64,000 bases of DNA, from contig CP108521.1 of NCBI GenBank assembly GCA_035999765.1, forward strand, positions 9,982,001-10,046,000, in the 5' to 3' direction. The notes under the pieces were generated by a model. The model was given only the letters and a program-made list of their open reading frames with translations, was not told where the DNA came from and ran no database searches. This stretch comes from Streptomyces sp. NBC_01231 (GTDB lineage Bacteria > Actinomycetota > Actinomycetes > Streptomycetales > Streptomycetaceae). Below are positions 1-8,978 of the stretch, one piece after another (within the stretch, counting starts at the first letter, position 1; every line of letters starts with the position of its first letter). A program made the translations under genes and the position numbers.

Positions 1-1
1 C

Positions 2-832
2 GTCATCAGCGTCGGTCAGGCCGTCGTCCTCGGAGCAGTCGAGGGGGTGACCGAGTTCCTGCCCGTCTCCTCCACCGGCCATCTGAAGATCGTCGAGGGG
101 CTGATGGGGATCCCCGTGGACGATGACGCCGTCGTCGGGTTCTCGGCCGTCATCCAGGTCGGAGCGATCGCCGCCGTGCTCGTGTACTTCTTCAAGGACA
201 TCGTGCGGATCGTCTCCGCCTGGGGCCGCGGGCTGGCCAACCGGGAGGAGCGCTACCACCACGACTACAAGTTCGCCTGGTGGGTCATCTACGCCACGAT
301 CCCGATCGTCGTCGTCGGTCTGGCGGCCAAGCCGCTGATCGAGGGGCCGCTCGCCTCGCTGTGGGTGGTGGCAGGCTCGCTGATCGTCGGCAGCGGCGTG
401 ATGTGGGCGGCGGACCAGATGGGACGCCACAAGCGCGGCGAGGACGACACCTCCCTCAAGGACGCGATGCTGGTCGGCGGCTCCCAGATCCTCGCCCTGC
501 TCTTCCCCGGCTTCTCCCGCTCCGGCGCCACCATGTCCACCGCGCTGATCCTCGACCTCGACCGGGTGGCCGCCACCCGGCTCTCGTTCTTCCTCGGCAT
601 CCCCGCCCTGACCGGCGCCGGTCTGTACGAACTCAAGGACGCGCTGGGGACCGGGGCGGGCGCCGCCCCGCTCGCGGTCGGGACCGTCGTCTCCTTCGTC
701 GTCGCCTACGCGTCGATCGCCTGGCTGTTGAAGTTCGTGGCCAAGCACTCCTTCAACGCCTTCGTGGTCTACCGGATCATCGTCGGCGTGCTGCTGTTCG
801 GACTGCTGGCCACGGGCGGGATGAGCAGCTGA
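2..832 (+). CDS. uppP: Undecaprenyl-diphosphatase UppP (BacA), 5' end outside window
   Basis: Dephosphorylates undecaprenyl diphosphate to regenerate the lipid carrier for peptidoglycan and other wall polymers; integral membrane enzyme. The frame is open from base 2, so the start lies just upstream; a GTG at 47 is internal because the family motif [15 protein letters not shown] begins before it. The second family motif, [11 protein letters not shown], lies near 510-540, and hydrophobic segments fill the rest. Length (at least 276 residues) is near normal for the family. Loss in other bacteria raises bacitracin sensitivity. It is followed by an unrelated operon with its own promoter. Confidence 0.95.
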   Translation, partial: VISVGQAVVLGAVEGVTEFLPVSSTGHLKIVEGLMGIPVDDDAVVGFSAVIQVGAIAAVLVYFFKDIVRIVSAWGRGLANREERYHHDYKFAWWVIYATIPIVVVGLAAKPLIEGPLASLWVVAGSLIVGSGVMWAADQMGRHKRGEDDTSLKDAMLVGGSQILALLFPGFSRSGATMSTALILDLDRVAATRLSFFLGIPALTGAGLYELKDALGTGAGAAPLAVGTVVSFVVAYASIAWLLKFVAKHSFNAFVVYRIIVGVLLFGLLATGGMSS

Positions 833-905
833 CCGTCCTCGTACGCGGTGGGGTGTGAGCGCGCATTCAGGCCTCGCACCCCATGAAAATCTTCTTTCGG
901 ACACC

Positions 906-943
906 TTGACAGGGACCTCACGCCACCCGGAGTATCACTCCCG
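906..943 (+). promoter_or_regulatory. Promoter and candidate GntR operator of the asparagine operon
   Basis: A TTGACA hexamer (906-911) lies 18 bases before GAGTAT (930-935), and the GTG start of the regulator follows 7 bases later, so the transcript may be leaderless. The -10 region sits inside a perfect dyad GGAGT-ATC-ACTCC (929-941). Its core GT-N3-AC matches the core of FadR-subfamily operators. Regulator binding here would block its own operon. A GGAG at 929-932 could alternatively be a ribosome binding site. Confidence 0.6.
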
Positions 944-1674
944 TGAACCTGTCAGACAGCCAGACAGCCAGTCAGGGCCCGCGGCGCGTCAGTGCCATGG
1001 AAGCGGTGCTCGGACACCTGCGTGCCGCCATCGAGCGCGGCGAGTACGCGATCGGCGACAAGCTCCCCTCCGAGGCGGAGCTGTGCCGCACCCTCGAGGT
1101 CTCCCGGCCCGTGCTGCGCGAGGCTCTCCGGGCCCTGCAGACCATGGGGCTGACCGTGTCCAAGACCGGCAAGGGCACCTTCGTCCTCGCCAACGCCGTC
1201 GAAGACCCCACCTTCGGCGACTACGCGGCCAGCGACCTGCTGGAGGTGCGCCGTCACGTGGAGATCCCGGTCGCCGGGTACGCGGCGCGCCGGCGCACCC
1301 CGGAGAACCTCGACCACCTGGCCCACCTCCTGGCCCGGATGGAGGGGGAGACCGACACCACGGCCTGGGTCGCGATGGACACGCTGTTCCACCTCGGAGT
1401 GGCCGAGGCCGCCCAGAACCCGGTCTTCCGCCGAGTCATCGAGGAGATCCGCGACGCCCTGGCCCGCCAGTCGGCGTTCCTCAACGAACTGGGCGGCCGT
1501 CGCGAGCAGTCCAACCGCGAGCACCGGGCGATCGTCGAGGCACTGATGGACGGTTCCGAGACCGACGCGGTGGACGCCATGGCCCACCATCTCGACCGCG
1601 TCGAGACCACCCTCACCCACATCGTGCGCCCCCAGCGCGCGGACACCCCCCTGGAAGGCGGACCCGAGGCGTGA
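943..1674 (+). CDS. GntR family regulator, FadR subfamily (FCD domain)
   Basis: Transcription factor of 243 residues. The N-terminal winged helix (about residues 15-80) shows [28 protein letters not shown], condensed here as the typical GntR pattern, followed by GKGTFV. The C-terminal FCD ligand domain has metal or effector histidines in FHLGVAEAA and REHRAIVEA. It is the first gene of an asparagine/glutamine catabolic operon and overlaps the permease start by 4 bases, so it probably controls that operon in response to an amino or organic acid. The ligand cannot be read from sequence. Confidence 0.9.
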   Translation: MNLSDSQTASQGPRRVSAMEAVLGHLRAAIERGEYAIGDKLPSEAELCRTLEVSRPVLREALRALQTMGLTVSKTGKGTFVLANAVEDPTFGDYAASDLLEVRRHVEIPVAGYAARRRTPENLDHLAHLLARMEGETDTTAWVAMDTLFHLGVAEAAQNPVFRRVIEEIRDALARQSAFLNELGGRREQSNREHRAIVEALMDGSETDAVDAMAHHLDRVETTLTHIVRPQRADTPLEGGPEA

Positions 1675-3113
1675 GCGAGCAACACCTCCAAGAGGCGACC
1701 CGCAAACAGACCGCGCACGTCGACGCCGGAGACGCGGGCTACAGCAAGTCCCTGAAGTCCCGGCACGTCAACATGATCGCCATCGGTGGCGCCATCGGCA
1801 CCGGCCTCTTCCTCGGTGCCGGCGGCCGCCTCGCCGACGCCGGCCCCTCCCTGTTCATCGCCTACGCGGTCTGCGGGATCTTCGCCTTCCTGGTCGTCCG
1901 CGCCCTCGGCGAACTCGTCCTGTACCGGCCCTCGTCCGGCGCCTTCGTGTCGTACGCCCGGGAGTTCCTGGGCGAGAAGGGCGCCTACACCGCGGGCTGG
2001 ATGTACTTCCTGAACTGGGCGACCACCGGCATCGCCGACATCACCGCGGTGGCCACCTACACCCACTACTGGGGCATGTTCTCCGACATCCCGCAGTGGG
2101 TGATCGCGCTGATAGCCCTGGCCGTGGTCCTCACGGTGAACCTGATCTCGGTGAAGATCTTCGGTGAGCTGGAGTTCTGGTTCGCCATCGTCAAGGTCAG
2201 CGCCCTCGTGATCTTCATGTGTATCGGCATCTTCCTGCTGGTCACCCAGCACCCGGTGGACGGCACCAACCCCGGCCCGGCCCTGATCACCGACAACGGC
2301 GGCGTCTTCCCCAACGGCCTGCTGCCCATGCTGCTGATCATCCAGGGCGTCGTCTTCGCCTACGCCTCCGTCGAGCTGGTCGGCGTCACCGCCGGTGAGA
2401 CGGAGAACCCCGAGAAGATCATGCCGAAGGCGATCAACTCGATCATGTGGCGCGTGGGCGTCTTCTACGTCGGCTCGGTCGTCCTGCTGTCGATGCTGCT
2501 GCCGTGGAACAAGTACACGTCCGGTGAGAGCCCCTTCGTGACCGTGCTGTCCAACATCGGCATCCCGGCGGCCGGCGGTGTGATGAACCTCGTCGTGCTC
2601 ACCGCGGCCATGTCCTCGCTCAACTCCGGCCTGTACTCCACCGGCCGCATCCTGCGCTCCATGGCGATGTCGGGCTCGGCCCCCAAGTTCACGGGCGTGA
2701 TGAGCCGCAGCCAGGTCCCGTACGGGGGCATCCTGCTCACCAGCGGCATCTGCGTCCTCGGCGTCGGCCTCAACTTCGTCGTCCCCGCCGACGCCTTCGA
2801 GATCGTGCTGAACTTCGCGGCGATCGGCATCCTCTCCACCTGGGGCATGATCATGGTCTGCCACCTGGTGTTCTGGCAGAAGACCCAGAAGGGCGAACTC
2901 TCCCGCCCCGGCTACCGACTGCCGGGATCCCCCTGGACCGAACTCGTGACGCTGGCGTTCCTCGCCTCCGTCCTGGTCCTCATGTACGCCGACGGCGGCG
3001 CCGGACGCACCACCGTGCTGTGTCTGCCGCTGATCGTCGGGGCCCTCGTCGTCGGATGGTTCGCCGTCCGGCGCCGGGTCGCACGAACGTCCACAACCGG
3101 AACCGGCGCGTGA
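1671..3113 (+). CDS. ansP: L-asparagine permease (APC superfamily)
   Basis: Amino acid:proton symporter of 480 residues, expected to have 12 membrane helices. The first helix carries [16 protein letters not shown], the signature of the amino acid transporter family. Long stretches ([50 protein letters not shown]) closely resemble E. coli AnsP as I remember it. The GTG start at 1671 overlaps the regulator stop (GTGA), implying translational coupling. The downstream asparaginase, aspartase and glutaminase support asparagine as substrate; other neutral amides remain possible. Confidence 0.9.
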   Translation: MSEQHLQEATRKQTAHVDAGDAGYSKSLKSRHVNMIAIGGAIGTGLFLGAGGRLADAGPSLFIAYAVCGIFAFLVVRALGELVLYRPSSGAFVSYAREFLGEKGAYTAGWMYFLNWATTGIADITAVATYTHYWGMFSDIPQWVIALIALAVVLTVNLISVKIFGELEFWFAIVKVSALVIFMCIGIFLLVTQHPVDGTNPGPALITDNGGVFPNGLLPMLLIIQGVVFAYASVELVGVTAGETENPEKIMPKAINSIMWRVGVFYVGSVVLLSMLLPWNKYTSGESPFVTVLSNIGIPAAGGVMNLVVLTAAMSSLNSGLYSTGRILRSMAMSGSAPKFTGVMSRSQVPYGGILLTSGICVLGVGLNFVVPADAFEIVLNFAAIGILSTWGMIMVCHLVFWQKTQKGELSRPGYRLPGSPWTELVTLAFLASVLVLMYADGGAGRTTVLCLPLIVGALVVGWFAVRRRVARTSTTGTGA

Positions 3114-3145
3114 CCCACGCGCCGCTCCCTGAGAAGCAGGCAGTG

Positions 3146-4171
3146 ATGTACAGCAGTTCCGTCGCGGACGCACCCCTGATCCGCGAGCCCCTCCACGCTC
3201 CCGTCGCCCACCTGATACGCGGCGGGGTCGTCGAGGGCATCCACTACGGCTCCGTCGTCGTCCTCGACGCCGACGGCGGGGTCCGGTTCCAACTCGGCGA
3301 CATAGAGGCCGCCTTCTACCCGCGCTCGGCCCTCAAACCGGTCCAGGCCGTCGCCCTGGTCCGGGCCGGGCTCCCGCTCGACGGCGAACTGCTCTCGCTC
3401 GCCGCCGCCAGCCACTCCGGCGAGGAACGTCACCTCGCCGGCAGCCGGCACATCCTGGAGCTGGCCGGGCTCTGCGAGGCCGATCTGCGCAACGTGCGTG
3501 ACCTGCCCTTCGACCCGGTCGTCCGCGACCACTGGATCCGGGCGGGCCGACTGCCCTCCCGGCTCGCCCAGAACTGCTCCGGCAAGCACGCGGCCATGCT
3601 GTACGTCTGCAAGCTCAACGGCTGGTCCCTGGACGACTACCTCGACCCCGGGCACCCGCTCCAGCAGGCCATCGCCGAGATCGTCGAGGACCTCACCGGA
3701 CAGCACATCGCCCAGGTGACCGTCGACGGCTGCGGCGCGCCCCTGTTCTCCGTCTCCCTGCACGGCCTGGCACGGGCCGCCGCCCGTATCACCACCGCCG
3801 CCCCCGGCACCCCGGAGGCGCGGGTGGCCGACGCGATGCGTGAGCACGCCGAGATGGCGTCCGGCTCCGGCCGGGACGTCGCCGCCCTGATGCGGGCCGT
3901 ACCCGGCCTGCTCACCAAGGACGGCTTCGAGGGCGTGCAGGTCGCCGCCCTCCCGGACGGCCTGTCCGTCGCCGTGAAGATCGCCGACGGCGCCGACCGG
4001 GCCCGCGTCCCGGTCACCGCGGCCGCCCTCGCCCGAGCCGGCGTCGACCCGGCGGCGCTCACCGAGTTCGCGGGCGAGCCGCTGCTCGGCGGCGGCCGTC
4101 CCGTCGGCCGGGTCCGCCCGGTCCGTGCACTCGACCCGGTCATCCCCTCCGTCACGCACAGCCCCGTCTGA
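3146..4171 (+). CDS. L-asparaginase (asparaginase II family, PF06089-like)
   Basis: Hydrolyses L-asparagine to aspartate and ammonia. About 341 residues with conserved features of this family: a VxxGxxEGxHYGSVVVLD opening, FYPRSALKPVQA, AASHSGEERH, NCSGKHAAML and VDGCGAP. It is not the classical type I/II asparaginase fold. ATG 3146 is chosen because GAGAAG lies 9-10 bases upstream; a GTG at 3110 overlaps the permease stop (GTGA) and would add 12 residues. There is no signal peptide, so it acts in the cytoplasm on imported asparagine and feeds the next gene, aspA. Confidence 0.88.
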   Translation: MYSSSVADAPLIREPLHAPVAHLIRGGVVEGIHYGSVVVLDADGGVRFQLGDIEAAFYPRSALKPVQAVALVRAGLPLDGELLSLAAASHSGEERHLAGSRHILELAGLCEADLRNVRDLPFDPVVRDHWIRAGRLPSRLAQNCSGKHAAMLYVCKLNGWSLDDYLDPGHPLQQAIAEIVEDLTGQHIAQVTVDGCGAPLFSVSLHGLARAAARITTAAPGTPEARVADAMREHAEMASGSGRDVAALMRAVPGLLTKDGFEGVQVAALPDGLSVAVKIADGADRARVPVTAAALARAGVDPAALTEFAGEPLLGGGRPVGRVRPVRALDPVIPSVTHSPV

Positions 4172-4211
4172 CTCCGCGTACAGCCTCGTCCGAGAGAAGG
4201 CGCCCACAGCC

Positions 4212-5624
4212 ATGACCGCCGCAGCCACCCGCAACGAACACGACCTGCTCGGCGACCGTCACGTCCCCGCCGAGGCGTACTGGGGCATCCACACCCTGCG
4301 CGCCACCGAGAACTTCCCCATCACCGGCACCCCGATCTCCGCCTACCCGCACCTGATCGACGCCCTCGCCGCCGTCAAGGAGGCCGCCGCCCTGGCCAAC
4401 CTGGAGCTGGGGCTTCTGGACGCGAGGAAGGCCGCCGCCATCGTGGAGGCATGCCGCGAGATCCGCGACGGCAAGCTGCACGACCAGTTCGTCGTCGACG
4501 TCGTCCAGGGCGGCGCCGGCACCTCGACCAACATGAACGCCAACGAGGTCGTCGCCAACCGGGCGTTGGAGCTGCTCGGCCACGCCAAGGGCGAGTACCG
4601 GCACCTGCACCCCAACGAGGACGTCAACCTCGGCCAGTCGACCAACGACGTCTACCCGACCGCCGTCAAGATCGCGACGGTCTTCGCGGTACGTGGCCTG
4701 CTCGAGGCGATGTCCGTCCTGCAGGACGCGTTCGCCCGTAAGGCCGTCGAGTTCCACGACGTGCTCAAGATGGGCCGCACACAGTTGCAGGACGCGGTGC
4801 CGATGACGCTCGGCCAGGAGTTCTCCGCGTACGCCGTCATGACCGACGAGGACCGCAGCCGTCTCGCCGAGGCCGTCGAGCTGATCCATGAGATCAACCT
4901 GGGCGCCACGGCGATCGGGACGGGGCTCAACGCCCCCGCCGGATACGCCGAGTCGGCCCGCCGCCACCTCTCCGCGATCACCGGACTCCAGCTGGTCACC
5001 GCGGCCAACCTGGTCGAAGCCACCCAGGACTGCGGCGCGTTCGTCCAGATGTCCGGCGTGCTCAAGCGGATCGCCGTCAAGCTCTCCAAGAGCTGCAACG
5101 ACCTGCGCCTGCTGTCGTCAGGACCCCGCGCGGGACTCGGAGAGATCAACCTGCCGCCCGTGCAGGCCGGTTCGTCCATCATGCCCGGCAAGGTCAACCC
5201 GGTGATCCCCGAGGTCGTCAACCAGGTCGCCTTCGAGGTGATCGGCAACGACGTCACCATCACGATGGCCGCCGAGGCCGGACAGCTCCAGCTCAACGCC
5301 TTCGAGCCGATCATCCTGCACTCCCTGTCGGAGTCCATCACCCACCTGCGCGCCGCCTGCCTCACCCTCGCCGAACGCTGCGTGGACGGCATCACCGCCA
5401 ACACCGAGGCGCTGCGCGCGAGCGTGGAGAACTCCATCGGCCTGGTGACCGCCCTCAACCCGCACATCGGTTACACCGCCGCCACCGACATCGCCAAGGA
5501 GGCACTGAACAGCGGCCGCGGAGTCGCCGAACTCGTCCTGGAGAAGGGGCTGTTGCCCGCCGCGACCCTCACCGACCTGCTGCGCCCGGAGATCCTCGCG
5601 GGCAGTGGCGCACCGCAGGCCTGA
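4212..5624 (+). CDS. aspA: Aspartate ammonia-lyase
   Basis: Converts L-aspartate to fumarate and ammonia. 470 residues, normal for the aspartase/fumarase superfamily. The signature loop GSSIMPGKVNP is intact, and GGAGTSTNMNANEV, HPNEDVNLGQSTNDV and the Q-rich TQLQDAVPMTLGQEF segment are all present. The start at 4212 has GAGAAGG about 12 bases upstream, 40 bases after the asparaginase stop. In this operon it completes the route asparagine to aspartate to fumarate plus two ammonia. Fumarase II is the main alternative, but the asparaginase context favours aspartase. Confidence 0.92.
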   Translation: MTAAATRNEHDLLGDRHVPAEAYWGIHTLRATENFPITGTPISAYPHLIDALAAVKEAAALANLELGLLDARKAAAIVEACREIRDGKLHDQFVVDVVQGGAGTSTNMNANEVVANRALELLGHAKGEYRHLHPNEDVNLGQSTNDVYPTAVKIATVFAVRGLLEAMSVLQDAFARKAVEFHDVLKMGRTQLQDAVPMTLGQEFSAYAVMTDEDRSRLAEAVELIHEINLGATAIGTGLNAPAGYAESARRHLSAITGLQLVTAANLVEATQDCGAFVQMSGVLKRIAVKLSKSCNDLRLLSSGPRAGLGEINLPPVQAGSSIMPGKVNPVIPEVVNQVAFEVIGNDVTITMAAEAGQLQLNAFEPIILHSLSESITHLRAACLTLAERCVDGITANTEALRASVENSIGLVTALNPHIGYTAATDIAKEALNSGRGVAELVLEKGLLPAATLTDLLRPEILAGSGAPQA

Positions 5625-5661
5625 GCCCGGGGACGAGCACCAGGACCGGCCCGGAGGCACA

Positions 5662-6594
5662 ATGGCGATCATGACTTCGTCCATGACCTTCCAGCCGGTC
5701 CTGGAGCGCATCGCCGCCGAGATCGAACGGGCCCCCGGCCGCGGGAGCCCCGCCGACTACATCCCGGCGCTCGCGGCCCGCGACCCGCGCAGCTTCGGCA
5801 TGGCCGTGGCGGAGCTGGACGGCACGGTGTACGGGGTGGGGGACTGGCGGGAACCGTTCTCCACGCAGTCCCTCACCAAGGTCTTCACCCTCGCGCTCGT
5901 CCTGGCCCGCGAGGGCGACGAACTCTGGGAACACGTGGGCCGCGAACCCTCCGGCAATCCCTTCAACTCCCTGGTCCAGCTGGAGTACGAGAACGGCATC
6001 CCGCGCAACCCGTTCATCAACGCGGGCGCCCTCGTCGTCACCGACCGGCTCCACACCCGTACCGCGGACGCGGCAGGCGAACTGCTGGCCTTCCTGCGCT
6101 CGGAGTCCGGCAACCCCGCCCTGGACTTCGACCGGGAGGTCGCCGCCTCCGAGTCCGCGCACGGCGACCGCAACGCGGCACTGGCCCATTTCATGGCGGC
6201 CTACGGCAACATCGGCAACCCGATCCCGGTCCTGCTCGACCAGTACTTCCGGCAGTGCTCGATCACCGCGTCCTGCGCCGACCTCGCTCTGGCCACCACG
6301 TTCCTGGCCCGCCACGGCATCCGCGCCGACGGCGGCCGACTGCTCACCCAGAGCCAGTCCAAGCAGGTCAACGCGGTGATGCTGACCTGCGGGACGTACG
6401 ACGCGGCCGGCGACTTCGCCTACCGTGTCGGCCTGCCCGGCAAGAGCGGTGTGGGTGGTGGCATCATCGCGGTCGTCCCGGGCCGCTGCACGCTGTGCGT
6501 GTGGAGCCCGGGGCTGGACGAGCGGGGCAACTCGGTGGCCGGCGTCGCCGCCCTGGACCGCTTCACGACGCTGACGGGGGTGTCGGTGTTCTGA
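5662..6594 (+). CDS. glsA: Glutaminase A
   Basis: Hydrolyses glutamine to glutamate and ammonia. About 310 residues with the serine-dependent glutaminase motifs: QSLTKVFTLAL (SxxK-like catalytic serine and lysine), YENGIPRNPFINAGALV, and PGKSGVGGGIIAVVPG near the C terminus. The start is ATG 5662 behind GGAGG at 5653-5657; spacing is short (4 bases), so ATG 5671 is also possible. It is the last gene of the amide-catabolism operon, 37 bases after aspA, giving the operon enzymes for both amide amino acids. Confidence 0.92.
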   Translation: MAIMTSSMTFQPVLERIAAEIERAPGRGSPADYIPALAARDPRSFGMAVAELDGTVYGVGDWREPFSTQSLTKVFTLALVLAREGDELWEHVGREPSGNPFNSLVQLEYENGIPRNPFINAGALVVTDRLHTRTADAAGELLAFLRSESGNPALDFDREVAASESAHGDRNAALAHFMAAYGNIGNPIPVLLDQYFRQCSITASCADLALATTFLARHGIRADGGRLLTQSQSKQVNAVMLTCGTYDAAGDFAYRVGLPGKSGVGGGIIAVVPGRCTLCVWSPGLDERGNSVAGVAALDRFTTLTGVSVF

Positions 6595-6628
6595 GCCGGC
6601 GCCGTGAACAGGCGTTGTGCGCAGGCGT

Positions 6629-7393
6629 TCAGTCCAGGAACTCGTCCAGCAGCGGCAGCAGCAGGGCGGTGCGCCGCATCAGGTCCATATGGGTCGTCGC
6701 GGGCAGCACCGCCAGCCGCGCCCCGGGAATCAGCCGCTGCATCTCGGCGGCGTGCTCCACCCGTACGAAGTCGGTGTCGCCGACCACCAGCAGCGTGGGC
6801 GAGGACAGCGCCCGCAGGTCGTCGGCCCTCCAGGGCAGCGGGGCGTGGGCGGCGCCCGTGCACTTGGCGAGGAGGTTCTGGAAGTGCTCGGGATGCGGGG
6901 CGGTCGCCGCGTAGGCGTCGGCCATCTCCTGGAAGTCGTCCTGGCTCGGCAGCCGCGGGGAGGTGTAGTCGGGGGTGCGGACCTCGTCGTGGTAGCCGTC
7001 CTGGGAGTACTGGGTGGCGGCGAGCACCAGACGTCCGACACGTTCCGGATGCCGCGCGGCGACCTCCAGCGCGGTCAGTCCACCCAGACTGAACCCGAAG
7101 AGGTCGGCCTGCGGGATGCCGAGTTCGTCCAGCAGCGCCACCACGTCCGAGGCCAGGAGCGGCACCGTGATCTCGCGGTCGATGTCGGCGGTGTGTCCGT
7201 GGCCCTGCAACTCGGGAGCCACGACGGGCCGGGAATCGGCCAGCGTGGGCAGTAGCGCCGCGAACGTGAGATCCACGGTGAGGACACCGCCGTGCAGCAG
7301 CACCAAGGGACGCTTCATCCCGTCCTCGACGCCGTGCCGCTCGTAGTACATCTCCAGGCCGTTGACCTTGGCGTATCCGGTGCTGCTCGGCAC
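6629..7393 (-). CDS. Alpha/beta hydrolase
   Basis: Hydrolase of about 254 residues with the alpha/beta fold: oxyanion strand LVLLHGGVLT, nucleophile elbow GFSLGG, acid loop LLVVGDTDFV and catalytic histidine in PATTHMDLM. The substrate is unknown; the YxKVNGLEMYYERHG opening is like many esterases and C-C hydrolases. GTG 7393 is chosen because GAGG lies about 11 bases upstream; in-frame starts further up give an arginine-rich, unlikely N terminus. It is convergent with glsA and divergent from the glycosyltransferase pair. Confidence 0.82.
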   Translation of the reverse strand: MPSSTGYAKVNGLEMYYERHGVEDGMKRPLVLLHGGVLTVDLTFAALLPTLADSRPVVAPELQGHGHTADIDREITVPLLASDVVALLDELGIPQADLFGFSLGGLTALEVAARHPERVGRLVLAATQYSQDGYHDEVRTPDYTSPRLPSQDDFQEMADAYAATAPHPEHFQNLLAKCTGAAHAPLPWRADDLRALSSPTLLVVGDTDFVRVEHAAEMQRLIPGARLAVLPATTHMDLMRRTALLLPLLDEFLD

Positions 7394-7589
7394 GGGAACC
7401 ACATCCTCTTTCCAGCGGGGGCCGCGTCGCCTCCGGCGGAGTCCGCGTCGCGGTCGGACAACAGTGAGACCGGCCCGGCGCGCGGAACTCATCGGCGCCT
7501 CACGTGCCAGTCACACTCAGGCCCCCGCCCGGAGATCGGCAGGTCGCTTTCCGGCCACCCGACGTTGACACGCTTCCCGAGTGTCGCCC

Positions 7590-8978
7590 ATGGCCTTTCC
7601 CGTCGATCTCCGCCGCTGCCAGATACTCGGCCTGGTCGGAACCGCCTTCCTCGCGGCGGGAGGTGAGAGCGCGGGAGCACTGCCCGCGCGGGAGCTGCTC
7701 GCCCCGTCCTCCGCGCACGCCGCGCTGGGCCTGGTCGGCGCGTACTTCGGCGTCGTCCTGCTGATCGCGGCCTGGGTCCTGCTGGGGCGGTTGATCCGGG
7801 GACCCGAGCCGCCCGGCCCGCGCGCCCTGATGGCGGTCCTGGTGATCTGGGCGGCGCCCCTGCTGCTCGCGCCGCCGCTGTTCAGCCGGGACGTGTACAG
7901 CTACCTGGCGCAGGGCGCCATGGTCGACGCGCACATGGACGTCTACGCGCACGGGCCCGCCCGGCTCGGCGGTCCGCTCGCCGCCGAGGTCTCCCCGCTG
8001 TGGCGGCACACCGGAGCCCCGTACGGCCCGGTCTTCCTCGGTGTGGCCTCCGCCCTGTCCGGGCTGACCCGGGGCGAGCTCCCGGCCGGCCTCTTCGGGA
8101 TGCGGCTCGTCGCACTGCTCGGCGTCGGGCTGATGGCGGCCGCGCTGCCCCGGCTCGCCCGGCACAGCGGCGCCGACCCCGCCGCCGCGCTCTGGCTCGG
8201 CGCCCTCAACCCGCTGGTCCTGCTGCATCTGGTGGCCGGCGCCCACAACGACGCCATCATGCTCGGCCTGCTCGGCTTCGGCCTGGTCGCGGCACTGGGC
8301 CGGTGGCCGGTGCTGGGCGCCGTACTCGTCACCCTCGCCGCGCTGGTCAAGGCACCCGCCGCGCTCGGGCTCGCCGCGGTCGTCGTCCTCCACATACGCG
8401 GAGGCGTCGGCCGGACGAGGGCCCTCGCCACGACCGCGGTCGCGGCGGTGGTCACCACGGTCGCCGCGACCGCTCTCGCCGGCACGGGCTACGGCTGGGT
8501 GCGCGCCCTCGACACCCCTGTCTCCTCGCAGAACTGGGCCCTGACCAGCCTGCTCGGTCGCGCCACGGCGGCGCTGCTGGAACGACTCGGCAGCGACCTG
8601 GCACCCCTGGCCGTCCCCGCCTGGCACGCCTTCGGCATGGTGGCCGCCGTGGTCTCGGTCCTCGTCATATGGCTGCGGCTGCGTCCTCGGCCGGTGTACG
8701 CGCTGGGTCTCAGCCTGGCAGCCGTGGCCGTCTTCGGGCCCGCGATCCGCCCCTGGTACGCCCTGTGGGGGCTGTTCCTCATCGCCGCCGCCGCACCCAG
8801 TTCCTCGGTACGGCACCGGGTGGCCGCCGTGACGGGGGTGCTCGCCCTCGCCGCCCTGCCCAGCGGCGGCCCCGCCGACACCGGGCAACTGGTCCTCGCG
8901 GTCTGCGGCGGACTGCTCGCCGTGGTCGTCCTGTGGCAGGCCCACCAGGCGGAACTGGCGCCGGGGCGTACGGCATGA
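7590..8978 (+). CDS. mptB: Polyprenol-phosphomannose-dependent mannosyltransferase, MptB-like
   Basis: Multi-pass membrane glycosyltransferase (GT-C fold) of 462 residues. Family markers are the early acidic loop PLFSRDVYSYLAQGAMVDAHMDVY, where the aspartate after SR is catalytic in GT-C enzymes, a proline-rich GAPYGPVFLGVA loop, HNDAIMLGLLGFGL and IRPWYALWGLFL. In mycobacteria and corynebacteria MptB starts the alpha-1,6 mannan of lipoglycans; in Streptomyces the acceptor is less certain. A GTG at 7581 is an alternative start; neither has a clear ribosome site. It overlaps the next glycosyltransferase by 4 bases (ATGA). Confidence 0.8.
   Translation: MAFPVDLRRCQILGLVGTAFLAAGGESAGALPARELLAPSSAHAALGLVGAYFGVVLLIAAWVLLGRLIRGPEPPGPRALMAVLVIWAAPLLLAPPLFSRDVYSYLAQGAMVDAHMDVYAHGPARLGGPLAAEVSPLWRHTGAPYGPVFLGVASALSGLTRGELPAGLFGMRLVALLGVGLMAAALPRLARHSGADPAAALWLGALNPLVLLHLVAGAHNDAIMLGLLGFGLVAALGRWPVLGAVLVTLAALVKAPAALGLAAVVVLHIRGGVGRTRALATTAVAAVVTTVAATALAGTGYGWVRALDTPVSSQNWALTSLLGRATAALLERLGSDLAPLAVPAWHAFGMVAAVVSVLVIWLRLRPRPVYALGLSLAAVAVFGPAIRPWYALWGLFLIAAAAPSSSVRHRVAAVTGVLALAALPSGGPADTGQLVLAVCGGLLAVVVLWQAHQAELAPGRTA

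Noticed and set aside
855-1670. In-frame extension upstream of the asparagine permease
   Set aside because: The extension is Arg/Pro/Gly-rich and lies over the regulator gene; the permease proper starts at GTG 1671.
8000-8974. Upstream extension of the GT87 frame over the MptB-like gene
   Set aside because: Arg/Pro/Gly-rich shadow; the real start is the ATGA overlap at 8975.
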